Positions 1-11,263 of a DNA stretch of 64,000 nt are shown here, in pieces. How positions within the stretch are numbered: the first letter of the stretch is position 1; the number at the start of each line of letters is the position of its first letter. This stretch comes from Entoloma clypeatum. Lineage: Eukaryota; Basidiomycota; Agaricomycetes; Agaricales; Entolomataceae. Location: assembly GCA_963565915.1 (NCBI GenBank), contig OY751492.1, positions 1,922,001 through 1,986,000 on the forward strand, in the 5' to 3' direction. The translations under genes and the position numbers were made by a program. Under the pieces are notes generated by a model. That model was not told where the DNA came from, ran no database searches, and saw nothing but the letters and a program-made list of their open reading frames with translations.

Positions 1-790
1 GGCGATCGAAGAAGAAGCCGAGGTAGCGCCAAAAGGCCTTGACTTGGAGGGGGGGTTGACCAGTTAGTCAAATGATAGGGTATGACGGAGAGACAGTTCA
101 GGTGAAGAACATAAGTTCGTCTTTCGTCGGTTCAGTGGCCAGCCCCATGTCGATGAGGATGCCGTCAATGGCTTTTCGACCAGCCCGCAGGTGGGAGCCG
201 ATAGCATCAAGGTCAGAAGACTAGGCGATGAGCATGCCGTCATCCACGAAGGAGAAGAGATCTAGGTACTGCGCGTGTCCACGGCTGTAGAAGATTCTGA
301 GGGCCGGCGAAAGATAGATGCTGGAAAGGATGGGGGAGAGCGCCGAGCCCTGACCTACACCAAAGAGGATATCGAAGAGGTCCGAGACGTTCTGTCCTGA
401 GACAAAACGAGTAGACTGTCCACGAAGATAGGATTCGAAGAACTTACTCAAGGCGGCTGAAAACCCCAGCCGCCATAGTACTCCTAGCAAAAATTGATGG
501 TCCAGAGAAGGGAAGAATTGCACAACGTCGAAGGCCACGACCCCCGTGTCACGTTTCTTCGCCCATCCATTCTGGACTCTGTGTGTTATGATGATGCCAG
601 CATCAGTAGTAGATCTGTAGCGAAGTCCGCTGAACTGGTATCGGTGGACAAGGTTATACTTAGCACATTCAAATTGCATTCGATTGGCGATGACTTTCTC
701 AATAATCTTTGCCACCGTGTTGAGGAGAACGATGGGTCGAAAGGACTTGAAAAGGAAGGTGATATATGCGCGGCATCATCCGGCCCCCAT
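1..790 (-). pseudogene. Degenerate non-LTR (LINE) retrotransposon, reverse transcriptase fragment
   Basis: Reading leftward, the segment encodes the palm and fingers of a LINE-type reverse transcriptase. It has FRPIVLLN near 745, FDVVQFFPSLDHQF (first catalytic Asp block), GVGQGSALSPILS, and FSFVDDG as the variant of the YxDD catalytic box. The frame is broken: a TGA lies upstream of the FRPIVLLN block, an in-frame TAG at 221-223 follows FVDDGMLIA, and after it the RT frame resumes (LDAIGSHLRAG...) to another stop near 98. Still further on, WRYLGFFFDR-like residues appear in another frame. The element continues beyond the left edge. At its 5' side it stops within about 30 bp of the tRNA-Lys gene. 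This is a decayed copy; no complete ORF or endonuclease domain is in view. Confidence 0.85.
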
Positions 791-818
791 CCAATGAAGG
801 CCTGGAGAATCTTTACGA

Positions 819-906
819 GCCCGCCTAGCTCAATCGGATAGAGCGTCAGACTCTTATCATGTAGGAAGATATCTGAAGGCTGCGAGTTCGACCCTCGCGG
901 TGGGCT
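819..906 (+). tRNA. tRNA-Lys (anticodon CTT) with a 14-nt intron
   Basis: A full cloverleaf can be drawn. The acceptor GCCCGCC pairs with GGTGGGC, the D-arm is GCTC...GAGC, the anticodon stem TCAGA pairs with TCTGA, and the T-arm is GCGAG-TTCGACC-CTCGC. The anticodon loop carries CTT after the universal T33. A 14-nt intron (857-870) sits one base 3' of the anticodon, the canonical eukaryotic position. Five T residues follow 18 bases downstream. The gene lies between the LINE remnant and the CorA gene. Confidence 0.93.
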
Positions 907-924
907 ACATTGTTAACTTTAATC

Positions 925-929
925 TTTTT
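925..929 (+). terminator. RNA polymerase III terminator (T5) of the tRNA-Lys gene
   Basis: A run of five T on the sense strand lies 19 bases after the tRNA discriminator base, as expected for Pol III termination. Confidence 0.7.
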
Positions 930-1118
930 ATTGCACAGGATTATTCATAGCCGTGAGAGAATAATGCATGTTGGCGTTTGACAAGACGTTTTTTTCATGT
1001 CAATGCGACCCTCATTGGATGCCCTCGGTGCAGCACATTACTGCCGCTGCCCTGGGTGAGCGCTGTTTCCCAGCAAGCTGGCCTTTACTGGGATTCTGGA
1101 GTCTCTCACGTTCAAGCA

Positions 1119-3474
1119 ATGTCCACCGTCGACAATGTTCTTGGTCCCATCGGAGACGATGAAATGGACATCTATCGAGGAAATCCCCCTTCTCCCATTT
1201 TGGCTCGATCCCCAAGTCCAGCATTATCAAGATCATCGTCTTCATCATCCCCTTCATCTACAGGAGGAGGGCGGCTTGGGGCTATCGCAGCGGTTGTCGA
1301 ATCAGCTATCTCGAGGTGGGCTAGGCGCAGGTCATCCAGCTCCTCAACTTCATCGTCATCATCATCTGCTCCTTCGCGTTCCTCCACATTTACGAACCCT
1401 CGCACGCGAGCTCGACTTCGAAGACGGCGAAGCGCAGGCACTTTTGATTCTTCCCAATCTGGATACGACATCGCCGCTCGCATCACCCGGTTCCGAGCTC
1501 GAGAGGAGTCTAGACAGACACCGAGAAATTTTATCCTTTATTTGCCGCCCCCCTCGGCGTTCTCTTTTGCGCAACCTGCGGAATACGAGGAGAAAGGGGT
1601 TACTCGATCTACATCCCTGCCGCACGTGTTGAGCCAGTTGGATGCCGCTTTGAAGAAAGCAGGGAAGAGCCGGAGGAATCACGAGAAACGCTTTATGCCC
1701 AGAAATACCAGACCCCATGGGCGAACGAATCCCAAGGATTTTTTGGGTCCTAGAATGTCGGTTAAAGCAGTTGCGCCGCAGATAAGACGGGATTCGTCCT
1801 CAAGTCAAGCACATCAACATCTCGTGAAACCAAAGGCGTGGTTTTTGGATGTCGCCTCTCCAACCTGGGAGGACATGCGTGAGATTGGAAAGGTGTGCTC
1901 ACTTTTCTGCATAATATATGCTTCGACTCAACAACCGTTAGTTGCTTCATCTTCATCCGCTCACCTTGGAAGATGTATTGCAGCGTGATCCTAGAGAAAA
2001 ACTGGAATTTTTTCCGAAGCTTGGTTACTATTTTATTTCCTTTCGAGCTATCGAAAGTCAACAAGGCAGAGACAGAAGAAGGGCAAAGGAATCAAGAGAG
2101 TCCATAAACGGTCTCTCAGAAGATGATGGAACGGTTGGCGAGGCCAATGTTTATGTGGCCGTGTTCGAGAAGGGGATATGTGCTGTAAGTCTTCTTTTCT
2201 CGATCTGTTTTTTGTTGTTCTTTCTCAGGCATTATCCGCCTAGTTTCATTTTACGGACATCTCTGGTCAGTCTAAATGCGCCGTTCGAGGGCAAGAAGAA
2301 AATAATCCTGGGTTTCAGAACATATGGATCATGTCAGGAATCGCATCAGGTTTCTACAAGACACCGTCAATATGACTTCTGGTAGGTTATTTGACTTGTC
2401 TGTCTGAAAAGCAACTAACTATGCACATAGATCGAATTGCTCACAGCATCTTGGATACAGTTGTTGATTCATTTTTCCCTTTCTTGAAAGAGATTGAAAG
2501 AGAGGTCATAGCCATTGAAGATCTCGTTCTAGCAAACAAAACGCTCGCGACGCCCCCTTCATCAACCGACACTCCAGTCGTTTCATTTTCACCCTCGCAA
2601 TCCCGCCCTTTGTTTGAAGCCGAGGAAAAGCAAGGGTCCATCCAATTGAATGAGAAGGTTCCCACTCATAGCATCCCCACGGCTCAAACCCGGTTCTCTC
2701 TGCCCCCGGTAACCTTTCCTTTGTTCTTACGGAGGATCAAGCGAGCGATTGGCAGACGCTGGAAGAGACTTTCGACTTCGTCTGAGCGTGGTGGTACCCC
2801 GCCAAATCTTCACCACACGCTCGCGCGGCGTATCGCGAGGACGAGCAAGCTCGTCACTTCCTTGACTAGATTGCTCGGTGCTAAGCCGGAGGTCATTGCT
2901 CAGATCCAGAAACGTCTCATAGCCTCCAGCACGTCGAAGCTTGCCCACAACCCTCGTTCAAATGAGGATGCTGACCTTGCGATTTATATGGGCGACATTC
3001 GAGGTTTGTGGTTATTTTTCATTTCGACGTCAGACCTTTACTGAGCGTCTTTTTTCTAAGATCACATTTTGGCATTGCAGGTATCACTTGCTCATCATGA
3101 ACGCGTCCTGAGCCAGTCGCATCCGACATATATCGCCCAATTGAACGCAGATTTGGCCATCTCTAAGAACAGCATTGATATAGCCCTTATGTGCCTAACA
3201 GCAGTTATCATCGGCTGCAGCTGCGTTCAAGTACTCACCGGTAGATCCTTCAATTGTTAAGTTGGACGTCTCTGCTAATCCCTCCCCTCCCCCCTCCCCC
3301 ACAGGTTTATGTTCTCTGAACGTGACGATCCCAACTGATTTCCATGGGCCGGGGGGGACCTTCCACGTTTTTACAATCGTGATTTCCCTGTCTATCTTCA
3401 TACTATCCGCCTTTGTGGCCCTCATCCGATATTGGTGGATCCAGTCCATAAACCGGCATCGGAAGGTCCTGTAG
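1119..3474 (+). CDS. CorA-family Mg2+ transporter (ALR1/MNR2-type)
   Basis: Seven exons (1119-1892, 1942-2184, 2244-2265, 2319-2381, 2431-3003, 3061-3240, 3305-3474) give about 674 aa. A Ser/Arg-rich N-terminal region is followed by the CorA cytoplasmic domain: KAWFLDVASPTWEDMREIGK, LHLHPLTLEDVLQRDPREKL, then HMDHVRNRIRFLQDTVN and the long stalk helix. Two C-terminal membrane helices follow (about ISKNSIDIALMCLTAVIIG, and FTIVISLSIFILSAFVALI). In this family the pore-loop signature is Gly-Met-Asn; here the equivalent reads SLN within GLCSLNVTIP. Known relatives form pentameric plasma-membrane or vacuolar Mg2+ channels. The start is the ATG at 1119; an in-frame ATG at 978 is also open but looks like leader. 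Start confidence is moderate. Confidence 0.9.
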
Positions 3475-4202
3475 GACCATCTTTGCGCACGTAAATTGTG
3501 CAAGACGATCCGTGTGGTATTCTTGACTATGTTTTTGGCCTTCCCCCCGCTAAAATTTCACCTCGGCCGTTCGGCCGTTTTGTTGTTTACCCCACATATT
3601 ACTTAGAGATGATACGCTCCGATATCAAGTCACCATTTCCACCCCACGGCCGGGATACCGCGCAGCTACGATTTTCTTTTTGGAGATTTGATATCCTCAT
3701 CGTTGTTATTTATTCAGGCACCCTAATCTCTCGCATTCATTTCGCTCAAAACGCACACTTCGACAGACTACCTATAACCATACGAGAACATTCTAGACTT
3801 CATATACATGGCGGTATGTAACGCTATCATCCAGTATCCTCATTGAATAGATGTTATAATGACTTGAATTATGTCGACTGCTCGGAGGAACATTTCAAGG
3901 TGGTCAACGCACGTTACCTGTGAGGTGAGGGTCATATTTCCCCGTTTATATCAAAAACCCATGCCAGCGTGTACGTTTCTTTCTTTGTAGTAATGTTGAC
4001 GTTCGTGGGCCACGAACGAAATTCATTACTATCAATCCAGTAAATAAATATATATTAAAGGATGTAGTGGTTTCAGGTATCTATCTGTTGTGCCAGTAAA
4101 ATGGACAGAATTTTCGTGATCTGTTCATACCACGTACGTCGCATGGAGTTGCACACCTTCCCTGACTCTGGATTGGGAGTCCCATGATGTCCGAAGTTGC
4201 CA
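3475..4202. other. Intergenic, no gene recognised
   Basis: The largest open frame (3498-3821, +) has no recognisable domain and is probably chance. There is a perfect palindrome with 9-bp arms and one central base at 4000-4018 (CGTTCGTGG / CCACGAACG). The stretch separates the convergent CorA and first DUF6534 genes. Confidence 0.5.
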
Positions 4203-6148
4203 TTATGGTTTACTTACATTGAGCTGTTCAACATGGAGAATCTCCCGATTGCGCTCGCTTAGACGCGACCTTGACACAATCGACGGAATCAGTCTTGCGT
4301 AGGATAGCAGAATTACCGTAGATGTACTTACGGGAGACCCAGGAGGTGACGATGATAAGGGTGTGCGATCACGAAATGACGAGATTTGCACCCGAAGACT
4401 GTAAGATTGGGATCCCTCCGAGTCACCTGCCTTCTTTTCGCGAGGAACATCGCGGGCATTCAACATTGCCAAGTATGATCCTATGTAAACTGTTCCGAGG
4501 AAATTAGACGTGGGTCATTAACCAGGATATAAGGTACAGCTACATACGCTTGGTCAAGAAGAATCCCATGGCTTCGAAGTTCATCGTATTTGGGAGAAGG
4601 ATCCACTAGAAATGAGCTATGAATGTCAGGCTAGGTTCAACATATAAACTGGCACGGACTAGGAAGAGCGCGGACAACGAGCAAGCGCTTTGGTTCCGGA
4701 TAATGAGTCCAGCTAACGGTAGAGAACCTGGGTCGGTATCATACCTTGTAAGTAACCCGGAATTTAGTGTATAAGCTATCAATTTGGATAGCTTGGAGTT
4801 GATACTATATATATTGTTCAAATATGTGCAAGATACGTCATGAGAAAGCTGACTTACTGACGAGAGCTGCGGGCTTTGCTCTTGGCAAGATAATAGCACA
4901 TCGCCCCTGCGAGTATGGCATCGATAGCCGTTACGGTGGCGAAGGTGACACTGATTGCCCACTATAGAATCATCCTGGTATCAGAAATATGATTATGGGA
5001 AGGCAAATTGCTCACGCCGAAGGCCTTGAACTCTACAAAAGTGTCCACCATAAACCTAACGAACAATCAGATCTAAGTACCGTGGATATTCGGAATCCTT
5101 ACGTCTTGTAAGACAAGGCTAGATGAATTTAATGATAAGCTATAGTCAGGAAGTTCCGAAATTTTACTCACCTGATGAGATGACTGTGATGGGTATAGCT
5201 CTCGGTATTAGGGAGGCGCGTGTAACGTCAAGATCGCACCTAGTCCAGCTAGCACTACAGCGGCCTGTTACTCGGTACAAGAGACTGAGTAGCGTTTTAG
5301 ATATCACACGAAGGGAACTCACGGACAAATACCGCAAGAAATATTTGCGATGAAGGTCACCAACTGAAGGAGCAGTTTCGTCAACACGAAGCAGTTCGGG
5401 TTGGCACAATACAACTTACGTAGCCATACTCGATAGGTGTATAAACTGTCAAGGGAGAGTAAATTAAACCAACGACAACCAACCAAGCGGGGTGATTTTG
5501 ATTTCTTACGATTGTACTATGACCACGATGAGGATCTAAAGACGGCTGCTATTAGGTATGTTCACGGTGTAACACCGTGAATACTTACGGTGGAGGGGAG
5601 TTGGAGCTGCCGGTCAACGATTGATGTGAGACATTAGGCGACACCCAAATAACCTGGGGCTCGCCTTTATTGACCTTGAAAGATGGTCAACTGTATGGAC
5701 TGGGAGCTGAGAAGAATATACCGACCAGACGACCTTGTTGAGACCCTCGATATTCCCAAACTCTGTCACAGTGTAATGATAGACGCAATGGATGACCAGG
5801 GCCAGATGGAAGATGTCCAGCACCCTAGTCCCACATAAGAGGGTGATTTCAGGTGATAACCGATTGGCATAAGTACCATAAAATCCCGACCTTGGATGGA
5901 TATGGGGTCGGGGATTCGTGGAAACAAAGTGCCACTCACGGAATACTTGTAAATGACAGGATCTCGAGGGAACTTGTGATAATAAATGTACGTCTGCAGA
6001 GTTGATACGCCGACGAAACTTGATACCAGTGAAGTTTGAGTCAGAACTGCATTTAGAGTATTGTTACATGTACTCACAATGCTGCTCCTGGCAAACCCAG
6101 GAGGAGGGCTCCCACCGTGTTTTGCAGCGTCGGTTGCTGTGCTAGCAT
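4203..6148 (-). CDS. DUF6534-domain seven-helix membrane protein (paralogue A)
   Basis: A multi-exon gene (about 15 short exons) starting MLAQQPTLQNTVGALLLG. Recognisable blocks in order are FVGVSTLQTYIYYHKFPRD, VLDIFHLALVIHCVYHYTV, LQLPST-ILIVVIVQS-LYTYRVWL, AAVVLAGLG, FMVDTFVEFKAFG, WAISVTFATVTAIDAILAGA, SKLIAYTLNSGLLT, SACSLSALF, WILLPNTMNFEAMGFFLTK and LYIGSYLAMLNAR. This is the order seen in the basidiomycete DUF6534 family, membrane proteins of unknown function with a conserved C-terminal domain. Two micro-exons are present, 10 nt (5665-5674) and 18 nt (5589-5606). The intron after the 10-nt exon has a GC donor. It shares architecture with the gene at 7050-8926. The 3' end (4203) is the first stop of the last open exon; a further intron there is possible. 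Confidence 0.75.
5561..5581. repeat. Perfect 21-bp palindrome inside an intron
   Basis: The arms TTCACGGTGT and ACACCGTGAA flank a single A. It lies in the intron between the 18-nt and 26-nt exons of DUF6534 paralogue A, so the intron RNA could form a 10-bp stem that shortens the donor-acceptor distance. It is absent from the equivalent intron of paralogue B. Confidence 0.8.
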
Positions 6149-7049
6149 ATTAAAGGTCTGAAGACCAAAGAATAATATCGGACTTGGTTGTGTCGGCAAG
6201 GGTGGGGTATCTTGAAGGAATCGGGAATTCCAGGTGAATCGCCTTATAGATCCCCGTCAAGAAACCCAGAAACTAGGCGACGAACGGAAACGCCGATCCG
6301 AGATCGTCGTAAAGTGTAGGAACCGCATGGACCAGTATCCAAGATACCGACAAATTGGTCTTGTGCATGGTGTGGCTCGGGCGAAACCAACATTTTACAC
6401 ATTTTGATTATGTACCCCAGTCCAAGGGTTAGCAAGGAGAGCTCTGTGTCAAAAAGAATTTGCAGCGTCCCCTGGCACAAGTACTAAGGCTGCCAAGTTT
6501 CGATGTTATATCAACCCAGGAACGGCATAACGCCAAAAGTATATACTGTACTTAGCCAAAAAATTCTGCAGCGTCAGGGCTGTCAGGGGTTAACGACCAA
6601 GGAACTTGGATTCAAGATTGGCGACACCGACTACTTAATCGAATTGTGCCGAAGTGATCGGATTGGATACAATTACTTTTTCAACAAAGAGGGAGTCGAT
6701 GGTCGCTGAGGATTTTAAGTTTTCCTGAAAAAAGTTAACACATGATCGAGCCATTAACTCGGAGAGACCATAACTCCACACCCAGGGAAATCGTGTCCGT
6801 TGGCGACTTGATATATCTTCTCCATGAGTACATGATACTTATTCTGGGTATGCAGAGATTGAGGCCGCAGGCGCCCGAAGGGAAGGGGTGTAGATTAGTG
6901 GCCGTGAAACGAAGTAACCATGAGGGAACGCCCGAGCCTAAATGGTATCAACCATAAGATATAGGAATAGATTACGGCATTATCCATTTCGAAGATTTCG
7001 GCTTCTACAAGCTACACAGAATCTGGGGAACTTGGCGTAGCATATGTCT
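6149..7049. other. Intergenic between the two DUF6534 genes
   Basis: This holds the promoter side of paralogue A and the 3' flank of paralogue B. Short open frames on both strands show no domain, splice pattern or similarity to the neighbours that I can recognise. Confidence 0.5.
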
Positions 7050-8926
7050 TCATGTGCGAAGCAGAATCCTGTGTATAGAGGTAAATTCACCAAACATAAA
7101 ACTTACGCTGTGAGTCCGCACCTGTGCACTGTGATTTTTTTGGGGTGGCATCGGTGATGGCGATGTACGGGGGATGGGGAGGTGGACTCGAAGGCCGAGC
7201 TCTTTGCTCGGCGCTTGTGGCGTGTGATCACGAGCGTTGAGCATGGCAAAGAAAGAACCAGCATAGACTATCCTGGAAAGGTTGGTCATGATATCGTGGT
7301 GGAAGAGAGATCGCTTACGCTTGGTTAAGAAGAAACCGAAAGCGATGAAATTGAAGGTATTAGGTACCAAGATCCACTGCAAGATATAATATAAGAACAG
7401 CATGTACGCGTGTGGCGTGTGGAGGAGCAAACCGTGAACATGCATGTCAACGAGCAGGCACTGATGGGTTATTGGTCGGACGATTTACAGTGGATTACCT
7501 GAGACGTACCTGGTGAGAGCTCCGGAACTCAAAGTATACTGTATGGCCCGCGATATTTTCGTGTTGAGACTGGAAGGTAGTAAACAGCTATGAGCCTGGA
7601 AGTAGGGTGAACGAGGAAGACAGGCTACCGGTGATGTTTGTCTTTACTTTTCCGTAGGTAACAAACCATGCCTGCGGCGATCACGGTATCGATAATAGTC
7701 GAAGTTGCGAACGTAGCGTTGAGAGCCCACTGCGTGTGTGAATACGCTCAACAATTGCCACGAACGAGCCGTTTCAAGGGCGTGCTTACGCTGAATTCCC
7801 GAATATCCGTGTAATAGGTCGCGGAGTAGCTGCGCAGGCGTCGGACAAGGATGGGTTACAGTGATAATTTCAGCGCTTACACTTTATAGCTGAGGACTAA
7901 CAGGAGAGCCATTAGTGGCAAGTTAGAAATGCATCATATTCCAGCATGTCATTTACTCATTCCAATTCCTGAGAGAAGCCGGTGAGTTCGAAAATCATTG
8001 AGGAATGTCTTGAAACATACCAAATCCCCAGGTTACCACAGCAGCCTTGAATCAAAAAATGATTATGTGCTCTAAGGGACGACTTCACAAGAACGAAACA
8101 CACCGTCAGATAACCCAAAAGGCTACGGTGATAACTGCCGACTGATCTACGGATTTTAGCAGACGAGAGTCGCCAATTGAAAGGTACTGACGTCGTATGA
8201 CTCGTATTGCATAGAGCCTGGATTACATTTGAATCATCGGGGATGAATGAATAGGGATGGGCTTACGATTGGACCATCACCACAATGATTACCTGATGAG
8301 TGGTTCAATGCCATTGGTTAAGAGAAGCAGTGTGAACACTTACGTCGATTGGCATTTGGAGCTTCCGGCAGGTCGATGAGAACGAGTGAGAGTTGATAGA
8401 TCACATTCTGGTCCGTACCTTGACTGACCTGTGGGGCGGCCCAAGGCAGATTAAGTCGATGCTATTTCAAACCACCAGAGTCTAGCGACTCACCAGACGA
8501 CGCGGTTCAAATTAAGGAAATTCCCCCAATTCGGAACGGCATAGAAATATACAGCGTGGATGACCAGCATCAAGTGAAAAGTGTCGAGAGCCCTAGGAAA
8601 CACAAATTGCCGATTAACTTAAGAGCTGACGCAGATTGAAAGACGTACCATAAAATAGCGACCTTAGCAGTCAGTCAGCTCAAAACCGAGCCGCAAAATA
8701 TGTAGGGAGACTCACCGCAGATTTTATTAAAAGTGTATCGCGAGGAAATCGGTGGAAATACAAATATACTTGGAGAGTCGACAAGCCCACGAAACTGACG
8801 CGGAAGAACTCGAATATAGCGCTGCTTCAAAGTTGACTCGCTTATCACTCACAAGGAGGCCCCCGCCATGCCTAAAAGTATCGCTCCCACTGTGTTGTCC
8901 GATGTTGGCTTCGCCAAACTATGCAT
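7050..8926 (-). CDS. DUF6534-domain seven-helix membrane protein (paralogue B)
   Basis: It starts MHSLAKPTSDNTVGAILLG and runs through FVGLSTLQVYLYFHRFPRD, ALDTFHLMLVIHAVYFYAV, LQMPID-VIIVVMVQS-LYAIRVI, SAVITVAFW, WALNATFATSTIIDTVIAAG, LNTKISRAIQYTLSSGALT, SACSLTCMF, WILVPNTFNFIAFGFFLTK and LYAGSFFAMLNAR. That is the same block order as the neighbour, so it is a tandem paralogue of unknown function. Exons of 10 nt (8419-8428), 18 nt (8344-8361) and 26 nt (8267-8292) sit in the same places as in paralogue A. The 5' half (7631 onward) is repeated after the N-gap. The C-terminal tail after the last helix is Pro/Ser-rich, and the stop at 7050 assumes no intron in it. Confidence 0.75.
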
Positions 8927-10223
8927 CTTGAACGAAGACGAAAGGAGCGAGGAGTCGCAACCCGTCTTCAGCGGGTTGCATTTTTAAGCACAGATCCCAA
9001 CTTGACGTTAGTCATGTGGTTTGTAGATGACGCAATAAGTATTGGGTATTCGGGATCACTGAACCAAGGCCTCCGGGGATGCTTGAAGTGCCTAAATTAT
9101 TATTGTTCAGCGTCGAAAATATTTGAGATCCTCACCTTGAGACTCAGCCGAAACGACGCCGCAAGAACAAGTAGGGGGCCAACCTTTTAAGCACAATAGT
9201 TAGCACAACTTCCCGTCATTTCGTGTTAGGATCTGGTGACAAAAAATGCAAGGTCATCCATTCAATCAACCATATGGAGTCCATATGGCTTCCAGAAATC
9301 CATATTAAACCCGTATGGGACTGCGGTGACCACTTATGGATGCGTGGCAACTCACGGAAATCGCTCGGCAAAGATCGGCTCAGATACTAGAAATAGCCAG
9401 TTTCTTCCACGAAGGACAGCGCAGGGCGGCATGCGACGTGGGCTTGAAGAGGCTGCCGGAACTGCTCCAGGGTGAGATGTACTGCTCAGATGTGCTGGCG
9501 GGGCTGCGTGGATTGGTGCTCGGCCCACTTCGTGGCCTCGTGCGTGCGTCGGGAGATCTGGAAGAACAGCCCTGTATCTTGTCCAAACGTCAGCGGTGAT
9601 CGGGCTGGAAGTATCAAAATCTAAAATCTAAAATAAGTATGACGACCCCCCAACATCTAACACATACCTCCGGATAAGAGTTGAGCATGACCTAATACGC
9701 CTCAGCACTGTCCAGATAAAAATCGGCTTGATCGAGGCAAAATCCCTGAGCTGTCTGGATAAAAACAAGCGGGATAAAATTTGCCCGTTAAAGGGCCGAA
9801 TGAAGTGTCGGTCTCAAAAAGATACTGATTTGGGATGTGTTCAATGGATCGACCAGAAAACATATGAGAAAGACCAGGCGCGGTCCTAATGTGGCGGAAA
9901 TCCATCAAATTTCCGGGGGTCCATAACTTTGTCGACACCACAACAGTACCCCAGGGCCGGTCGACGTCCAGTTTGGATTTAGGGTTGAGATCGTTGAGAG
10001 GACACTTGCAATCTCTTGCAATCCTTTGCAAACCGAGATCACCAGCGAGCCAGAAGTGATGATCTACCCAAGTAAGGCAGGTCTTTTACATAATAAAATA
10101 CTTGTTCGAGTCTGAATTTCTGAAGGCGAGATTCCAAATACTTATAGGCCAAGACACCGATTGATCGCCGCAACTGCCAAAGTCTTAAGAAATCAAACAG
10201 AGATAAACAACCTACTGCAAAGC
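8927..10223. other. Divergent intergenic region between DUF6534 B and the NAD(P)-binding gene
   Basis: No gene is recognised. At 8957-8979 there is an 8-bp stem (GCAACCCG / CGGGTTGC, 7-nt loop) followed by ATTTTT, about 30 bp upstream of the DUF6534 B start codon. Between 9265 and 9290 CCATATGG occurs twice. The rest is short chance frames. The whole stretch is repeated at 12560-13856. Confidence 0.5.
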
Positions 10224-11063
10224 ATGTCAAAGAAAATCGTTATCGTTGGGGGTCATGGAAACGTGAGTACTAAGTGACACAGCCGCACCAGTGCACCAGA
10301 TCGATATCGAGTGTAGGTCTCACTGCGGCTTGCGCGTCTACTGTCGCCTACCCACGACGTAAAATCGGTGATCAGAAGTTCGGACCAAGAAGAAGAAATC
10401 AGAAACGTCTCAGCTAAATCGATTCTGCTATCGTTGGAGGACAACACCATTTCCGACTTCAGCGCTGCGTTCGAGGGCCAGGACGTTGTATATTTCTCAG
10501 CGGGAGCAGGTGGCAAGGGAGGCGAAGAAAGGACGAAGAAAGTTGATTATGAGGGGGCCGTCAAAGTATTCGACGCCATCGAAGCAGTCAAAGGCATTAG
10601 ACCTAGACTCATCCTCGTTTCCGCCGTAGACATCAGGGATCCCGAGAAGATACCCGCACACTATGTGATGACGTCTTCCTCATCACATTTGAAAGGGTCG
10701 CTGACGATTTCCTATATGCAGACGAATGAAGACATCGCGTTGTCCAAAAGAGTTAGATCAGCCATACCTGCGTACGTCCACTGGAAATACGAGGCGGATA
10801 AGAACTTGGTAAAGCGGGACGGCTTCGAATGGACTATCCTCCGCGCTGGAGGCTTGACAAATAACCCTGGTACGGGTAAGGCGTCGGTCGGGAGGACGCA
10901 GATTGGTGCTACCATCTCCGTAAGCTGCACTTAAACCGGTATAAACGCTCTGACTTTCAACCAACAGAGAGACGATGTAGCGCTGGCGTTGGCTTTGCTT
11001 GTCGATAGAAAGGATGCCGCAGGGCTGGCTATTGATATCGTTGGTGGAGAAACACAATTGAAG
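10224..11063 (+). CDS. NAD(P)-binding NmrA/SDR-like protein, copy 1, 3' end lost in gap
   Basis: This has the same gene structure as the complete copy at 13857-14747: exons 10224-10262, 10317-10664, 10722-10919 and 10968 into the gap. The N-terminal Rossmann motif spans the first intron (IVIVGGHGN | VSLRLARL). The last readable bases lack one C relative to the second copy, which shifts the frame a few codons before the run of N. This fits low-quality sequence at a contig end rather than a real mutation. Confidence 0.75.
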
Positions 11064-11263
11064 NNNNNNNNNNNNNNNNNNNNNNNNNNNNNNNNNNNNN
11101 NNNNNNNNNNNNNNNNNNNNNNNNNNNNNNNNNNNNNNNNNNNNNNNNNNNNNNNNNNNNNNNNNNNNNNNNNNNNNNNNNNNNNNNNNNNNNNNNNNNN
11201 NNNNNNNNNNNNNNNNNNNNNNNNNNNNNNNNNNNNNNNNNNNNNNNNNNNNNNNNNNNNNNN
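11064..11263. other. Assembly gap of exactly 200 N
   Basis: Two hundred consecutive N. The flanks are the start and end of the same 3.4-kb segment, so the gap joins two contigs that overlap in content. Confidence 0.95.

Larger units (their letters stand above)
7631..11063. repeat. First copy of a near-identical 3.4-kb duplicated segment
   Basis: This segment matches 11264-14697 with a constant 3633-bp offset. I saw two differences: C8238 versus T11871, and one missing C near 11055, only about 9 bases before the run of N. It contains the 5' part of DUF6534 paralogue B and the NAD(P)-binding gene up to the gap. Confidence 0.9.

Noticed and set aside
978..1118. Upstream in-frame extension of the CorA protein starting at ATG 978
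   Set aside because: The 47 added residues show no CorA-like or low-complexity character and lie just after the tRNA; more likely 5' leader, though not excluded.
1172..1718. Acidic and basic open frames antisense to CorA exon 1
   Set aside because: Shadows of the Ser/Arg-rich sense coding sequence.
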